Positions 41,346 through 49,544 of a stretch of DNA of 50,535 nucleotides are shown here, piece by piece. Both the position numbers and the translations under genes were made by a program. Location: positions 1 through 50,535 of the forward strand of contig PLBM01000042.1 in assembly GCA_003134515.1 (NCBI GenBank), written 5' to 3'. A model generated the notes under the pieces. It was given only the letters and a program-made list of their open reading frames with translations, had not been told where the DNA came from and did no database searches. This DNA comes from Acidimicrobiaceae bacterium (GTDB lineage Bacteria > Actinomycetota > Acidimicrobiia > Acidimicrobiales > RAAP-2). How positions within the stretch are numbered: the first letter of the stretch is position 1; each line of letters opens with the position of its first letter.

Positions 41346-42350
41346 ATGGCTGTAGACGTCGCACTCGACATTGGAACCTCGCGCACGCGCTTGGCGACCA
41401 GTCAACGCGGTGTGCTGTTCGACGAACCCACGATGGTCGCGATTGACAACAACTCCGGGGTCGTCGTGGAGCTCGGACACGGTGCGCTGGAACTGGTCGG
41501 GCGCACGTCGCGCCACGTTGTGGTGTTTCGACCCTTCGCGCAAGGCGCCACCGTTGACTTCGACGTGACCGCACGGCTGATCGCCGCGCTCTTTGACCGC
41601 GCGGGCGTGTCCAAACTCTCTCGAGCTCGCGTGGTGATGAGTGTGCCGTCACTGGCCACGGCCATCGAACGGCGTGCGCTTCGCCAAGCCGCCATTCAAG
41701 CCGGCGCGCGCGAGGTCAGCTTGGTCGAGGCGCCGCTCGCCGCCGCGATTGGTCTAGGTCTGCCCGTCCAAGATCCGGTCGGCTCGGCCGTGACGCTACT
41801 GGGTGCGGGCGCGTCCGAGGCGGCCATCATCTCGTTGGGCGGCATCGTCACCGGCGGCGCGCGTCGCCTCGGCGGCAACGACGTCGACGCGGCCATCGCG
41901 ACGCTGCTGCGACTCAACTTGGGTGTCGTGGTCGCGTCGTCAATCGTCGAGATGCTCAAATGCACCTTGGCGTCCGCCCTAGGGCGAACTGCGGGACTCG
42001 TGGAAGTCGTGCTGGCTCGAAGTGTTGATCGAGGCGAGTTGGTGCAGGTTGAAGTCAGCGCCGAGTTGGTGAACGCGGCCGCGCGCGACGTGCTCAACTC
42101 AACGATTCGCATGATCCAAGAGTGTCTTGGGGACACAGCGCCGGACCTCTCCCAGGACGTCAGCGCAAGAGGCATGACGCTGGTGGGCGGCCACGCCAAT
42201 TTACGAGACTTCGATGAGTTGGTGGCGATCTCTACCGGGGTCGAGGTAAACGTTGCGAGTCAATCAGACCTGGTCGTCATTCACGGACTGCAGGCCTGTC
42301 TTGAAGAGATGGCCTCTCTTCACGCGCTCTTTCGAAGCGCCGACCGCTAA
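41346..42350 (+). CDS. MreB/actin-like protein with altered phosphate-2 loop
   Basis: A 334-aa actin-fold protein of the MreB branch. Phosphate-1 is VALDIGTSRTRLA, the connect region is VEAPLAAAIGLGLPVQD, then AAIISLGGIVTGGARRLGGN. The adenosine motif is MTLVGGHANLRDFDELVAIS. MreB normally has DIGGGT at phosphate-2; here LLGAGAS stands in its place, without the Asp. ATP hydrolysis, and so dynamic filament turnover, may be lost or changed. The start is ATG 41346; the longer frame from 41208 runs across the promoter. A short DnaK-like role is less likely. It overlaps the HEAT gene end by 4 bp. Confidence 0.8.
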   Translation: MAVDVALDIGTSRTRLATSQRGVLFDEPTMVAIDNNSGVVVELGHGALELVGRTSRHVVVFRPFAQGATVDFDVTARLIAALFDRAGVSKLSRARVVMSVPSLATAIERRALRQAAIQAGAREVSLVEAPLAAAIGLGLPVQDPVGSAVTLLGAGASEAAIISLGGIVTGGARRLGGNDVDAAIATLLRLNLGVVVASSIVEMLKCTLASALGRTAGLVEVVLARSVDRGELVQVEVSAELVNAAARDVLNSTIRMIQECLGDTAPDLSQDVSARGMTLVGGHANLRDFDELVAISTGVEVNVASQSDLVVIHGLQACLEEMASLHALFRSADR

Positions 42351-42979
42351 CGCTCGGTGTGGCGCAGTTGGGTCACGGCCGAGCGCACCTGCCAGTCCCG
42401 GTCGTCGCTGGCGCGCTCGAGCGCAGCCTCGACGTCGGGGCCCTCAAAATTCGATAGGGCGACGATGGCGCGCCGACGTACCGGCGGTTTGTCCTCTAAC
42501 GCGTTGATGATCGTCGCTCGAGCGCGGTCGTCACCGATCGCGCCCAGGGCCGCCACGGCGCACTCGCGACAGCGAGCGTCGTCGTGGTGCGCGGCGACGT
42601 CGCAGAGTTCCACGACGGCACCGACATAGAGATGTTCACCCAGCGCGAAAGCCGCCCCATCGACGACGAGCGCGTCGTCGTCGCGCAGCATTCGCACGAC
42701 GTCGTCGAGCACCGAGGAGTCCTCGAGCGACGCGTGGGCCAGCTGTTGCAGCCCTTCACGGCGAATCTCGACATTCTCGTCGCCGAGCGCGCGGCGCCAG
42801 AGATCGGGGTTGACGAGCGATTGGCGAACCAGGCCGCGCAGGGCCAACACGCGATGACGAACGTGGGGGGAGTCCAAGTGCAACCTCAAGAGTGCCTCGC
42901 CGTTTTCGCCCAAGGCGAAACTCGTACGTAGCAGTTGGTTCTCTAAGGGTTCCACTAGCGTTGCGTCATCACTTGGCAC
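42347..42979 (-). CDS. HEAT-repeat protein
   Basis: A 210-aa all-helical protein built of about 30-residue HEAT-like repeats: HVRHRVLALRGLVRQSL, NVEIRREGLQQLAHASL, DALVVDGAAFALGEHL, DARCRECAVAALGAIGDD, PPVRRRAIVALSNFEGPD and the last DWQVRSAVTQLRH. HEAT repeats mediate protein binding; there is no catalytic motif. It converges with the MreB-like gene (stops overlap by 4 bp) and diverges from ylbL. Confidence 0.8.
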   Translation of the reverse strand: MPSDDATLVEPLENQLLRTSFALGENGEALLRLHLDSPHVRHRVLALRGLVRQSLVNPDLWRRALGDENVEIRREGLQQLAHASLEDSSVLDDVVRMLRDDDALVVDGAAFALGEHLYVGAVVELCDVAAHHDDARCRECAVAALGAIGDDRARATIINALEDKPPVRRRAIVALSNFEGPDVEAALERASDDRDWQVRSAVTQLRHTER

Positions 42980-43024
42980 GATCCCATTTCACCACCAAAT
43001 CCGAGCGGGCGTCGTTTCTGGGCC

Positions 43025-44101
43025 GTGTTAGTGACTGCCGCGATCCTGATCGCTCTCGTGCTGGGACTGCACGCGTGGAACACATCGGAGTACGCGCTCA
43101 CCCCGGGCAATGCAACGCCGGTGGCACCGTTGGTGAAGATCCACGGCGTCGCGACGAATCCTCATCACGACAAGATCATGCTCGCCGATGTCTACCTTCA
43201 GTCACTGACAGCCTGGCAGTGGTTGACCATGCACTTTCAATCTCACGTCCAGTTCGTGCCCGCCAGCGAGCTCGTGAATCCGGGTATTCCCAGTGATGAA
43301 CTCGGGGCGCAGGGGTTTCTCGAAATGCGCGATGCCAAACAGGCCGCGGAAGTGACGGCCTTTCGTTCGTTGGGCTGGACGGTGCGCGCCACGCGAACGG
43401 GCGCGATCGTGAATGGCGTGGTGTCACCGTCGCCGGCCCGCTCGGCGAACGTGCACGTCGGCGACGAGATCGTGGCCGTGAACGGCACGCCGGTGCGTTC
43501 GACATGCCAACTCATTGGTTACGTTCACGACCTCGCGCCGGGCACGAAGGTGCGACTCAGTATTGAGCGCGTGAAGATCTCCAACTCCGGGACGTTGTCG
43601 TGGCGCGCGCCGATGACTTTGAATATGCGAACGGCCAGCGTGGCGAGCGGCGTCGGTGCTTCGGGGTGCGTCGGACTGACGGGTCGGGCTCGGTCGTGGC
43701 TGGGCGTGTCGGGCGAGGACGGATACAGCTATCTACTGCCCGCGAGCGTGTCGATCGATACCGCCGACATCGGCGGACCATCGGCGGGACTGGCGATGAC
43801 GTTGTCGCTCATCAATGAACTAAGCGGCGGATCACTGACGGGGCATCACGTCATCGCCGCCACCGGCACCATCGACGTTAAGGGCAACGTCGGCGACGTC
43901 GGTGGCGTGGCGCAAAAGACCGTCGCGGTGCAACGCGCGGGAGCGACCTTCTTCTTCGTGCCCCAAGTGGAGGTGGCAGCGGCGCGCGCCGCGGCCTCAC
44001 CGGGACTCACGATCCTCGGCGTGACGACACTGCGCCAAGCGCTGCGCGACCTGCGAAGCCTCGGCGGCGTTGCGCCCCAGCCCCTCACCGCGCCCTCCTA
44101 A
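43025..44101 (+). CDS. YlbL-type PDZ/Lon-like serine protease
   Basis: A 358-aa membrane-anchored protease. The order is TM helix (2-18), linker, PDZ domain (about 122-185: IVNGVVSPSPARSANVHVGD), then an S16 (Lon) domain with Ser253 in DIGGPSAGLAMTLSL and Lys298 in GGVAQKTVAV, the Lon dyad at the usual 45-residue spacing. GTG 43025 is the first in-frame start after an upstream TAG, leaving a very short cytoplasmic tail. YlbL degrades misfolded or specific membrane substrates at the cell envelope; in mycobacteria it neighbours UPF0182. Confidence 0.9.
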   Translation: MLVTAAILIALVLGLHAWNTSEYALTPGNATPVAPLVKIHGVATNPHHDKIMLADVYLQSLTAWQWLTMHFQSHVQFVPASELVNPGIPSDELGAQGFLEMRDAKQAAEVTAFRSLGWTVRATRTGAIVNGVVSPSPARSANVHVGDEIVAVNGTPVRSTCQLIGYVHDLAPGTKVRLSIERVKISNSGTLSWRAPMTLNMRTASVASGVGASGCVGLTGRARSWLGVSGEDGYSYLLPASVSIDTADIGGPSAGLAMTLSLINELSGGSLTGHHVIAATGTIDVKGNVGDVGGVAQKTVAVQRAGATFFFVPQVEVAAARAAASPGLTILGVTTLRQALRDLRSLGGVAPQPLTAPS

Positions 44102-44126
44102 GCCCAGCTCCTGGCGCGCTACGCCG

Positions 44127-44132
44127 TAGTCT
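44127..44132 (+). promoter_or_regulatory. putative -10 box before the DivIVA-like gene
   Basis: TAGTCT lies 7 nt before ATG 44140, with AAGGA overlapping in between; leaderless or RBS-driven initiation are both possible. Confidence 0.25.
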
Positions 44133-44139
44133 TTAAGGA

Positions 44140-45804
44140 ATGGACGACCGGCGATCACTTTCTTCGACGCGCCAATCGTCGTCCGAGATTGCTCGGGCAA
44201 ACTTCACGACCCTGCGCAAGGGTGGCGTCGATCCCAACGAGGTTCGCCTTCACTTAGAAGCGGTCGCGCGTGAGATGGGCCACCTCGAGCACCGCATTCG
44301 TGAACTCCAAGAACAGCTGAGCGAATCCCAGCGACGCGTGGCCAATCCCATCCTGGACGAGGCGACCTTGACTGGTGCGCTGGGCTCGCAGAGTGCGGCG
44401 ATACTTCGCTCGGCCCACGAAGAGGCCGGTCGGGTCACCGCCGAAGCACAAGAACGTAGTGCGCAAGTCTTCACCGAGAGCCAACAGCGCAGTGCCGGAC
44501 ACCTCATCGAGGCGCAAGAGCGCGCTACGGCGTTGATCACCGAGGCCGAGAACACGGCCCTGCAGATCGATCACGAAGCGCGCTTGGCCGCCGAGCGACT
44601 TATCGATTCGGCCAAGGTGAATGGTGAAGCGCTCATTGATCGCGCGAGAGAGCAAGGGCGCGCCATCGTTGAGCAGTCCAACGAGGCCCGTCGCACCGTT
44701 TTGAACGACCTCGCCGTCAATCGCAAGGCGTTGCAAATGCAGATCGAGCAACTTCGCGCGGCGCGCGACACCCTGGGCTCGTTCGTCTCGATGGTGCGCC
44801 AACAGGTGGACGACGTGGTGTCGGGTATCGACTCATCTGACGAAGTGGCGCGCGCCGCCGCGCTCGACGCGCTGCGCCAACACTCCAACGCGCCTGAACC
44901 GAGCGAAGAGGAGTTGCTCGCCGGCACGCCCTTACGCGAAGTGCCCGAGAACACGCCCGACGCGCCCGCGGATCCGAACGCCCCCAAATCGCGTTCGCGC
45001 AGGGCCACCAAGGGCGCCGCGCCGGCCGAGTCGCTGCTCGAAGACGATCCGTCGGGCACCGATGTCGTCAACGAGATCTTCGCCCGACTGAGAAAGGCGA
45101 CGCTCGAAGAGCGCGGCGCCTCGGCGCACGCCCCCCGAAAGGTTCCCGCGCACAAGCTCGAGACGCCCGTCGGCGAGCTCTTTCGTCGCCGGGACCAAGC
45201 ACTCGACGAGTCGCTCACGGTGCTGACCCGACGGGTCAAGCGAGCTCTCCAGGACGATCAAAACATCATGCTGGAGCGTCTGCGCGACGTGAAGGCCATG
45301 ATCACGACCGAATTGGAAGATGAGCACGCCCAGCGCGCGCGCTACGCCGAGTCGGCCTACGAGGCCCTCGCGCACGCGGCGGGTGCCGGTGAGCAGTTCG
45401 CCAGAGATGAGGGCGGCGTCGCGGGCGCGCCCCTTTCCAGGGCGGCGCTTGACGACTGCGCGGCCGATCTGGCCGTCACGATCGTGCTGGCTCTGCGCAA
45501 GAAGATCTTGGCCGACGGCAGTGGCGGGGGCACCGAGCGCGCGAACGCGGCCTATCGCGAGTGGCGCGGCGCGCGCGTCGAGCGACTCTGCACCGACGCC
45601 GCCCGACGGGCCTTTCACTTAGGCGTCGTGACGGCCGCCCAGGGCCGTCTCATTCGCTTTGTCGCAGCGCCCAACGACGCGCCGTGTGACGCGTGCGCGC
45701 GCGACGCGGCGAGCGCGGAGCGCCCCGCCGGCGATAATTTTCCCAGCGGCGCGCCGTACCCTCCGCTGCATGCGGGCTGTGCTTGCGCTGTCGTGCCCGT
45801 GTAA
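44140..45804 (+). CDS. DivIVA-like coiled-coil protein with phage Mu-F-like C-terminus
   Basis: A 554-aa protein of unusual architecture. Residues 1-70 resemble a DivIVA-type N-terminal domain (FTTLRKGGVDPNEVRLHLEA, then LEHRIRELQEQLSES). Residues 85-225 form a long Ala/Glu/Gln-rich coiled coil, 240-330 a disordered Pro/acidic linker, and 330-500 a second helical region. The last 45 residues read APCDACARDAA, then NFPSGAPYPPLHAGCACAV. This CxxC ... PPLHAGCAC pattern is that of the C-terminus of phage Mu F/SPP1 gp7 head proteins. It lies between the membrane protease ylbL and UPF0182, which suggests an envelope or polar-scaffold role. Confidence 0.7.
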   Translation: MDDRRSLSSTRQSSSEIARANFTTLRKGGVDPNEVRLHLEAVAREMGHLEHRIRELQEQLSESQRRVANPILDEATLTGALGSQSAAILRSAHEEAGRVTAEAQERSAQVFTESQQRSAGHLIEAQERATALITEAENTALQIDHEARLAAERLIDSAKVNGEALIDRAREQGRAIVEQSNEARRTVLNDLAVNRKALQMQIEQLRAARDTLGSFVSMVRQQVDDVVSGIDSSDEVARAAALDALRQHSNAPEPSEEELLAGTPLREVPENTPDAPADPNAPKSRSRRATKGAAPAESLLEDDPSGTDVVNEIFARLRKATLEERGASAHAPRKVPAHKLETPVGELFRRRDQALDESLTVLTRRVKRALQDDQNIMLERLRDVKAMITTELEDEHAQRARYAESAYEALAHAAGAGEQFARDEGGVAGAPLSRAALDDCAADLAVTIVLALRKKILADGSGGGTERANAAYREWRGARVERLCTDAARRAFHLGVVTAAQGRLIRFVAAPNDAPCDACARDAASAERPAGDNFPSGAPYPPLHAGCACAVVPV

Positions 45805-45812
45805 GAAAGACG

Positions 45813-45818
45813 TAGGCT
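45813..45818 (+). promoter_or_regulatory. putative -10 box of the UPF0182 gene
   Basis: TAGGCT ends 6 nt before GTG 45825. It lies right after the stop codon of the DivIVA-like gene and would give a leaderless transcript. Confidence 0.3.
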
Positions 45819-45824
45819 CACTTC

Positions 45825-48725
45825 GTGCGAAGTCCCACCGACGTCCCCTCGCGTCCCCGGCGTATCGGACGGCTCTCGCGGCGATTCTGGATTGGACTGA
45901 TCTTCGTCGTCCTGCTGGTCGGCTTTCTCTCCCTGCGCAACCTGGCGGTGCTGTGGACCGATCAGATGTGGTTCTCATCGGTAGGGCTTTCGAGCGTCTT
46001 TTCCACGCTGTTCTTCGTCAAGGTGGGGCTGTGCTTCACTTTTGGCGCGATTTTCTTCTTCATCATGTGGGGCAATCTCTTGCTCACCGATCGATTCGGC
46101 GCGCGCGATCTCTCCTTTGACCCCGAAGACGAGGTCGTGCGACGTTTTCAAAACGTCGTACGGCCCTACGCCAAGCGCATCTACGCGGCAATCGCGCTGG
46201 TCATGGGCCTCATCGCCGGGCTCAACGCGACGGGCCAGTGGCAGAAGTACTTACTTTTCTCTCACGCGCAGTCGTTTCACATCACGGACCCGGTCTTTCA
46301 CAAAGACCTGGGCTTTTACGTCTTTACGCTGCCTTTTATCTCGTTCGTGGTGACGTGGTTCCTCGTCATTCTCATCCTGGCGCTTCTGGTCACGACGGGC
46401 TTTCACTTCTTGAACGGCGGTATCCGTACCACACGCGCCACGCCGCGGGTGTCGCCGCGGGTGAAGGCCCACCTGTCGGTGATCGGCGCGGCCATCGCTC
46501 TGATGAAGGCGGCGGGCTATCTGCTGGCTAAGTGGGAGTTGGTCAACTCCACCAACGGCTACGCGCAGGGCGCGAGCTACACCGACGTTCACGCCCGCAT
46601 GCCGGCGCTGACCATACTCTTCTACCTTTCGCTGGCCGCCGCAGCAATTCTCTTGTACAACGTGCGCTCGAGGGGCTGGTCGTTGCCGGTGGTGGCGGTC
46701 GGGCTCTGGGTTTTCGTCGCGCTCGTGATTGGCGTGCTCTATCCGACGTTCCTCCAGGCCCTAAAGGTCAGTCCCAACCAGCAGTCACTGGAGTCGCCGT
46801 ACATCCAGCGCAATATCAGCGCGACTCGCGCGGCCTTTGGCCTCGACAGCGTGAAGTACCACGCCTTCGCCGGCTCGACTTCCATCACTGAATCCCAGAT
46901 CAAGGCCAACAAGCCGACGTTGAACAACATCCGACTCTGGGATCCGGCGAACACGATTGCCTTAGAGACGGTGACCCGCCGCCAGTCGATTCGTTCCTAC
47001 TACACGTTCTCCACGTTGTCGGTGGATCGTTACTACATAAACGGCAAGTTGACGCCGGTCTTGATCGGGGCCCGTCAACTCAACACCGCGAGCTTGCCTT
47101 CGCAGAGTTGGGTCAACCAGCACCTGCAGTACACCCACGGCATCGGCGCGGCGGTGGTGGCCGCGAACCAGGTCGACGCCGCGACGGGCAACCCCAACTT
47201 CGTCGTGTCGAACGTCCCACCGGCGTCGACCAACGGCATGCCGACCTTGACCGAGCCCGACATCTACTTTGGCATCAACGACCCCGGATGGGTGGTGGCC
47301 AACTCCAAGCAGCCCGAACTCGACTACCAGGTGAACGCGGGCGCGAACGCGGGCTCGCCCGTTGAATCGCACTACGCGAGCACCGGGGGCGTCGCGGTGG
47401 GCAACATCTTTTCTCGCATGGCGCTCGCGCTACGCCTCGGCGACTTCAACTTTCTCATCTCGAACCAGATCGACTCGAAGAGCCGCGTGCTCTTCGTGCG
47501 CGACGTGCGCCAGATGGTCCAAAAGGCCGCGCCGTTCCTCTCCTTTGACTCCCAGCCCTACGCCGTTATCGCCAACGGCCAGGTGCAGTACGTGCTGGAC
47601 GGCTACACGACGACGAGCCAGTACCCCTACAGCGAGAGCGCCTCGCAGCTCGGCATCACGATGGGCGGTCTGCCCAGCAACTTCAACTACGCGCGCAACT
47701 CAGTCAAGGTGGTCGTCAACGCTTACACCGGATCGATGAAGTTCTACGCCAATGACCCCAACGACCCCATCTTGAAGGCCTACCGCTCGGCCTTCCCCTC
47801 GATGTTCCAGCCCCTAAGTGCGATGCCCTCGACGATTCGCTCGCACCTGCGCTATCCCACGGACCTTTTCTCCGCTCAGGCCGCGACCTTGGGGCGCTAC
47901 CACATCACCTCGGCCAGCGCCTTTTACAGCGCGTCGGACCGCTGGGAGGTCTCGCCCACGACGGGCGCGGGCTCACCCTCTGAGGCGCTCGCGCGCACGG
48001 CCGTGATTGACGCGGCGGGCAACGTGGTCTCCACGTCGCTCTCGCCGATGAGCCCCATCCTTCAAGTCGGTTCCCTGCCCAGCGCCAACCACCAACAGTT
48101 GCTCGAGACCATCGACTACGTGCCGGCGGGCAACTCCTCGACGGTCCAGAGCCTGACGGCGTTCATGGTCGCCACCAGCGACCCCTCCGACTACGGGCGA
48201 CTGAGCGTCTACGAGACCACCCGCGGCACCACGGTCACCGGCCCGCTGCAGGCCGACTCGGAGATTCAACAGACCTCCAAGGTCAGCTCAATCATCACGC
48301 CCTTGGACCAACACGGCTCGAACGTGATCCTGGGCAACAACTTGACGGTGCCGCTCGATTCCAGTGTGCTCTACATCCGTCCGCTCTACGTCACCAGCAC
48401 CTCGAACCCGATGCCCCAGCTGCGCTACGTGATCGCGGTCTTTAATCAAGACGTCGGCATCGAGCCGACGTTGGCTGGGGCGCTCTCGGACGTGCTCGGC
48501 GCGAACGTCAGTGGTCTGACGAGCACCCCCCCGACGGGCAACGGCAAAGGTAAGACCCCGCCCACCACGAGTGCCAGCGTGGCCTCCTATCTCCAACAGG
48601 CCTCGGCCGACTACGCCAACGCACAAAGGGCCCTGGCGAACGGGGACTTGGGGCTCTATCAAAAAGACGTCAACGCCATGAACCAGCAACTCGAACTGGC
48701 GCGGAACTCGCTCGGCGGCGGGTAG
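45825..48725 (+). CDS. UPF0182 (COG1615) large membrane protein
   Basis: A 966-aa protein with about seven TM helices in the first 310 residues (RRFWIGLIFVVLLVGFLSL first; YLSLAAAAILLYNV and VVAVGLWVFVALVIGVLYPT last), followed by a large extracytoplasmic domain. Family blocks: DQMWFSSVGLSSVF, SPNQQSLESPYIQRNISATR, IRLWDP, RYYINGKL, TLTEPDIYFGI, NFLISNQIDSKSRVLF, FYANDPNDPILKAYRSAFP and LRYPTDLF. The C-terminus is a Thr/Pro linker and a helical tail. It is nearly ubiquitous in actinobacteria with unknown function. GTG 45825 is 20 bp after the previous stop. Confidence 0.93.
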   Translation: MRSPTDVPSRPRRIGRLSRRFWIGLIFVVLLVGFLSLRNLAVLWTDQMWFSSVGLSSVFSTLFFVKVGLCFTFGAIFFFIMWGNLLLTDRFGARDLSFDPEDEVVRRFQNVVRPYAKRIYAAIALVMGLIAGLNATGQWQKYLLFSHAQSFHITDPVFHKDLGFYVFTLPFISFVVTWFLVILILALLVTTGFHFLNGGIRTTRATPRVSPRVKAHLSVIGAAIALMKAAGYLLAKWELVNSTNGYAQGASYTDVHARMPALTILFYLSLAAAAILLYNVRSRGWSLPVVAVGLWVFVALVIGVLYPTFLQALKVSPNQQSLESPYIQRNISATRAAFGLDSVKYHAFAGSTSITESQIKANKPTLNNIRLWDPANTIALETVTRRQSIRSYYTFSTLSVDRYYINGKLTPVLIGARQLNTASLPSQSWVNQHLQYTHGIGAAVVAANQVDAATGNPNFVVSNVPPASTNGMPTLTEPDIYFGINDPGWVVANSKQPELDYQVNAGANAGSPVESHYASTGGVAVGNIFSRMALALRLGDFNFLISNQIDSKSRVLFVRDVRQMVQKAAPFLSFDSQPYAVIANGQVQYVLDGYTTTSQYPYSESASQLGITMGGLPSNFNYARNSVKVVVNAYTGSMKFYANDPNDPILKAYRSAFPSMFQPLSAMPSTIRSHLRYPTDLFSAQAATLGRYHITSASAFYSASDRWEVSPTTGAGSPSEALARTAVIDAAGNVVSTSLSPMSPILQVGSLPSANHQQLLETIDYVPAGNSSTVQSLTAFMVATSDPSDYGRLSVYETTRGTTVTGPLQADSEIQQTSKVSSIITPLDQHGSNVILGNNLTVPLDSSVLYIRPLYVTSTSNPMPQLRYVIAVFNQDVGIEPTLAGALSDVLGANVSGLTSTPPTGNGKGKTPPTTSASVASYLQQASADYANAQRALANGDLGLYQKDVNAMNQQLELARNSLGGG

Positions 48726-48728
48726 CGA

Positions 48729-49544
48729 TCAGTTGGTCCTCGGCGTGCGGGGCGCGGCGAAGTTGTCGCGTCCGGTGAGGCGCGCCGCGATGACGATGGG
48801 GATGAACATCAAGATCACCACGGCGGTCACCACCACGTTGACCTCGGGGAGCTGTTGACCGAGGCGAATGGCGCCAAAGATCCAAATCGGCAGCGTGTTC
48901 TGCGCGCCGGCGGTAAAGGTGGTGACGATCACTTCGTCGAAGCTGAGCGCGAAGGCCAACAGTCCGCCCGACACCAAGGCGGTCGCGATGAGGGGCAGGG
49001 TGACGAAGCGAAAGGTCTGGTGCGCCGAGGCGCCCAAATCGGCCGACGCCTCAAAGAGCGTGGACGAGGTTCGTCGAAGCCGGGCGATGACATTGTTGTA
49101 GACCACCACGATGCAAAAGGTCGTGTGGCCGATGATGATCGTCCAGATCGACAGGTCGATGCCGGCCCACTGAAACGTCGAGTGCAGCGCCACGCCGGTG
49201 ATAATGCCCGGCAGCGCGATCGGTAACACGAGCAGCAAGGAGATCGTGTCGCGGCCAAAGAATTTCGCCCGGTGCACCCCAAAGGCGGCCAGCGAACCCA
49301 GCACCAACGCCAACGCCGTGGCGGCGCAGGCCGCCTTGATCGACAAGACGAAGGCTTGGCGCACCTGTTCGTCGTGCCACGCCACTTGGTACCACGACCA
49401 CGTCCAACTTCGTATCGGCCAGGTCTCGATATTGGAGCGGTCGAAGCTAAAGATGACGATGGTGATGATCGGCCCGAAGAGAAAGGCCAGCACGGCCCAG
49501 ACCCACAGCCACAGACCTCCGCGCGCGAGGAGCCGGCGTTTCAC
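48729..49544 (-). CDS. spermidine/putrescine-type ABC permease (PotC-like)
   Basis: A 271-aa inner-membrane permease with six TM helices. The EAA loop LFEASADLGASAHQTFRFVT identifies a BPD type 1 permease, and LAFALSFDEVIVTTFTAG is characteristic of PotC. Its ATG overlaps the potB-like stop (ATGA). It is the last gene of the operon in the window; no potA ATPase follows, since UPF0182 converges 3 bp away. Polyamines are the likely substrates, but related importers carry thiamine, iron or sulfonates. Confidence 0.88.
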   Translation of the reverse strand: MKRRLLARGGLWLWVWAVLAFLFGPIITIVIFSFDRSNIETWPIRSWTWSWYQVAWHDEQVRQAFVLSIKAACAATALALVLGSLAAFGVHRAKFFGRDTISLLLVLPIALPGIITGVALHSTFQWAGIDLSIWTIIIGHTTFCIVVVYNNVIARLRRTSSTLFEASADLGASAHQTFRFVTLPLIATALVSGGLLAFALSFDEVIVTTFTAGAQNTLPIWIFGAIRLGQQLPEVNVVVTAVVILMFIPIVIAARLTGRDNFAAPRTPRTN

